This document shows positions 63,655 through 64,000 of a stretch of DNA of 64,000 nt, in pieces; the stretch's first letter is position 1, and the number at the start of each line of letters is the position of its first letter. Under the pieces are notes generated by a model, which saw only the letters and a list, made by a program, of their open reading frames with translations, did not search any database and had not been told where the DNA came from. The translations under genes and the position numbers were made by a program. Origin of the DNA: Erinaceus europaeus (Eukaryota > Chordata > Mammalia > Eulipotyphla > Erinaceidae); contig NC_080175.1 in NCBI RefSeq assembly GCF_950295315.1, positions 64,443,353 through 64,507,352 on the forward strand, in the 5' to 3' direction.

Positions 63655-64000
63655 GCCTCAAGGGTTATTGCTGGGGCTCAATGCCTGCACCATGGATCCA
63701 CTGCTCATGGAAGCTATTTTTCCCCTTTTTTATTTCCCTTGTTGTTCTATCGTTGTTGTGGTTATTATTGTTTTTTTGTTGTTGTTGTTGTTGTTACTGA
63801 CGTCATTATTGGATAAGACAGAGAGAAATGGAGAGAGGAGTGGAAGACAGAGAGGGGGAGAGAAAGAAATACACCTGCAGACCTGTTTCGCAGCCTGTGA
63901 AGCTACTCCCCTGCAGGTGGGGTGTGGGGGGCTCCAACTGGGATCTTTGCACCTGTCCTTGTGCTTTGCACCATGTGTGTTAACCTGCTGCGCCACCGCC
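63653..64000 (-). mobile_element. SINE-A, long form, minus strand, cut by the window edge
   Basis: Reversed long-form tail (GGGTTATTGCTGGGGCTCAA) to CCTGCTGCGCCACCGCC at the last base. The head continues beyond the window. Confidence 0.88.

Overview
The window looks like intergenic DNA from a hedgehog (Erinaceidae, probably Erinaceus or Atelerix). Three things point there: dozens of tRNA-derived SINEs with an internal Pol III B box close to GGTTCGAGCCCC; poly(A)-tailed, 5'-truncated LINE 3' ends of one abundant family; and a C-terminal fragment of a non-L1 LINE that resembles the Vingi clade, which as I recall has been reported among mammals only from hedgehogs. The DNA is AT-rich and full of microsatellites. 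I found no host protein-coding exon, tRNA, rRNA or CRISPR array that I can support.

The centrepiece is a provirus at 26002-33948 (+). It has two 476-bp LTRs that I cannot tell apart by eye, a perfect 6-bp target-site duplication (GACAAC), a lysine-tRNA-type primer binding site, a consensus splice donor, and two long uninterrupted reading frames. The first encodes Gag and protease in one frame (26593-28941). The second encodes reverse transcriptase, RNase H and integrase (open from 28896 to 31562). No env frame is present. About 1.9 kb of non-coding or unrecognised sequence with a strong hairpin lies between pol and the polypurine tract. The provirus sits inside an older minus-strand SINE. It looks like a very young, coding-competent, env-less class II (betaretrovirus/ERVK-like) element with unusual features: Gag-Pro fused in frame, no dUTPase, a recently expanded proline-rich Gag linker, and a triplicated U3 enhancer unit.

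Other notable pieces: a solo LTR at 10596-11169 (-) with a 5-bp target duplication (GCCCT); a 525-bp Vingi-like LINE insertion at 38177-38701 (-), open from end to end and flanked by an 11-bp target duplication; LINE pieces in both orientations, including decayed ORF1 coiled-coil sequence near 54.5 kb; an AT-rich 175-180-bp tandem repeat at 7.8-8.3 kb; and several SINE-in-SINE and SINE-in-LINE nestings with readable target duplications.

SINE names used below: SINE-A (about 290 bp, head like GGGAGTCGGGCGGTAGCGCA; a long form adds about 75 bp at the 3' end), SINE-B (head like GGGGCCAGGCCATGGCACAC), SINE-C (head like TGGTCCAGGAGGTGGCGCAG) and SINE-D (ends in a segment like ACCATAAGCCAGAGCTGA). 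'LINE-3U' is the abundant family whose 3' end reads GGGAATTGTGTGGAGTTGTA followed by a poly(A) tail. Repeat edges without a stated target duplication are good to about 10-20 bp. All family calls are by eye.
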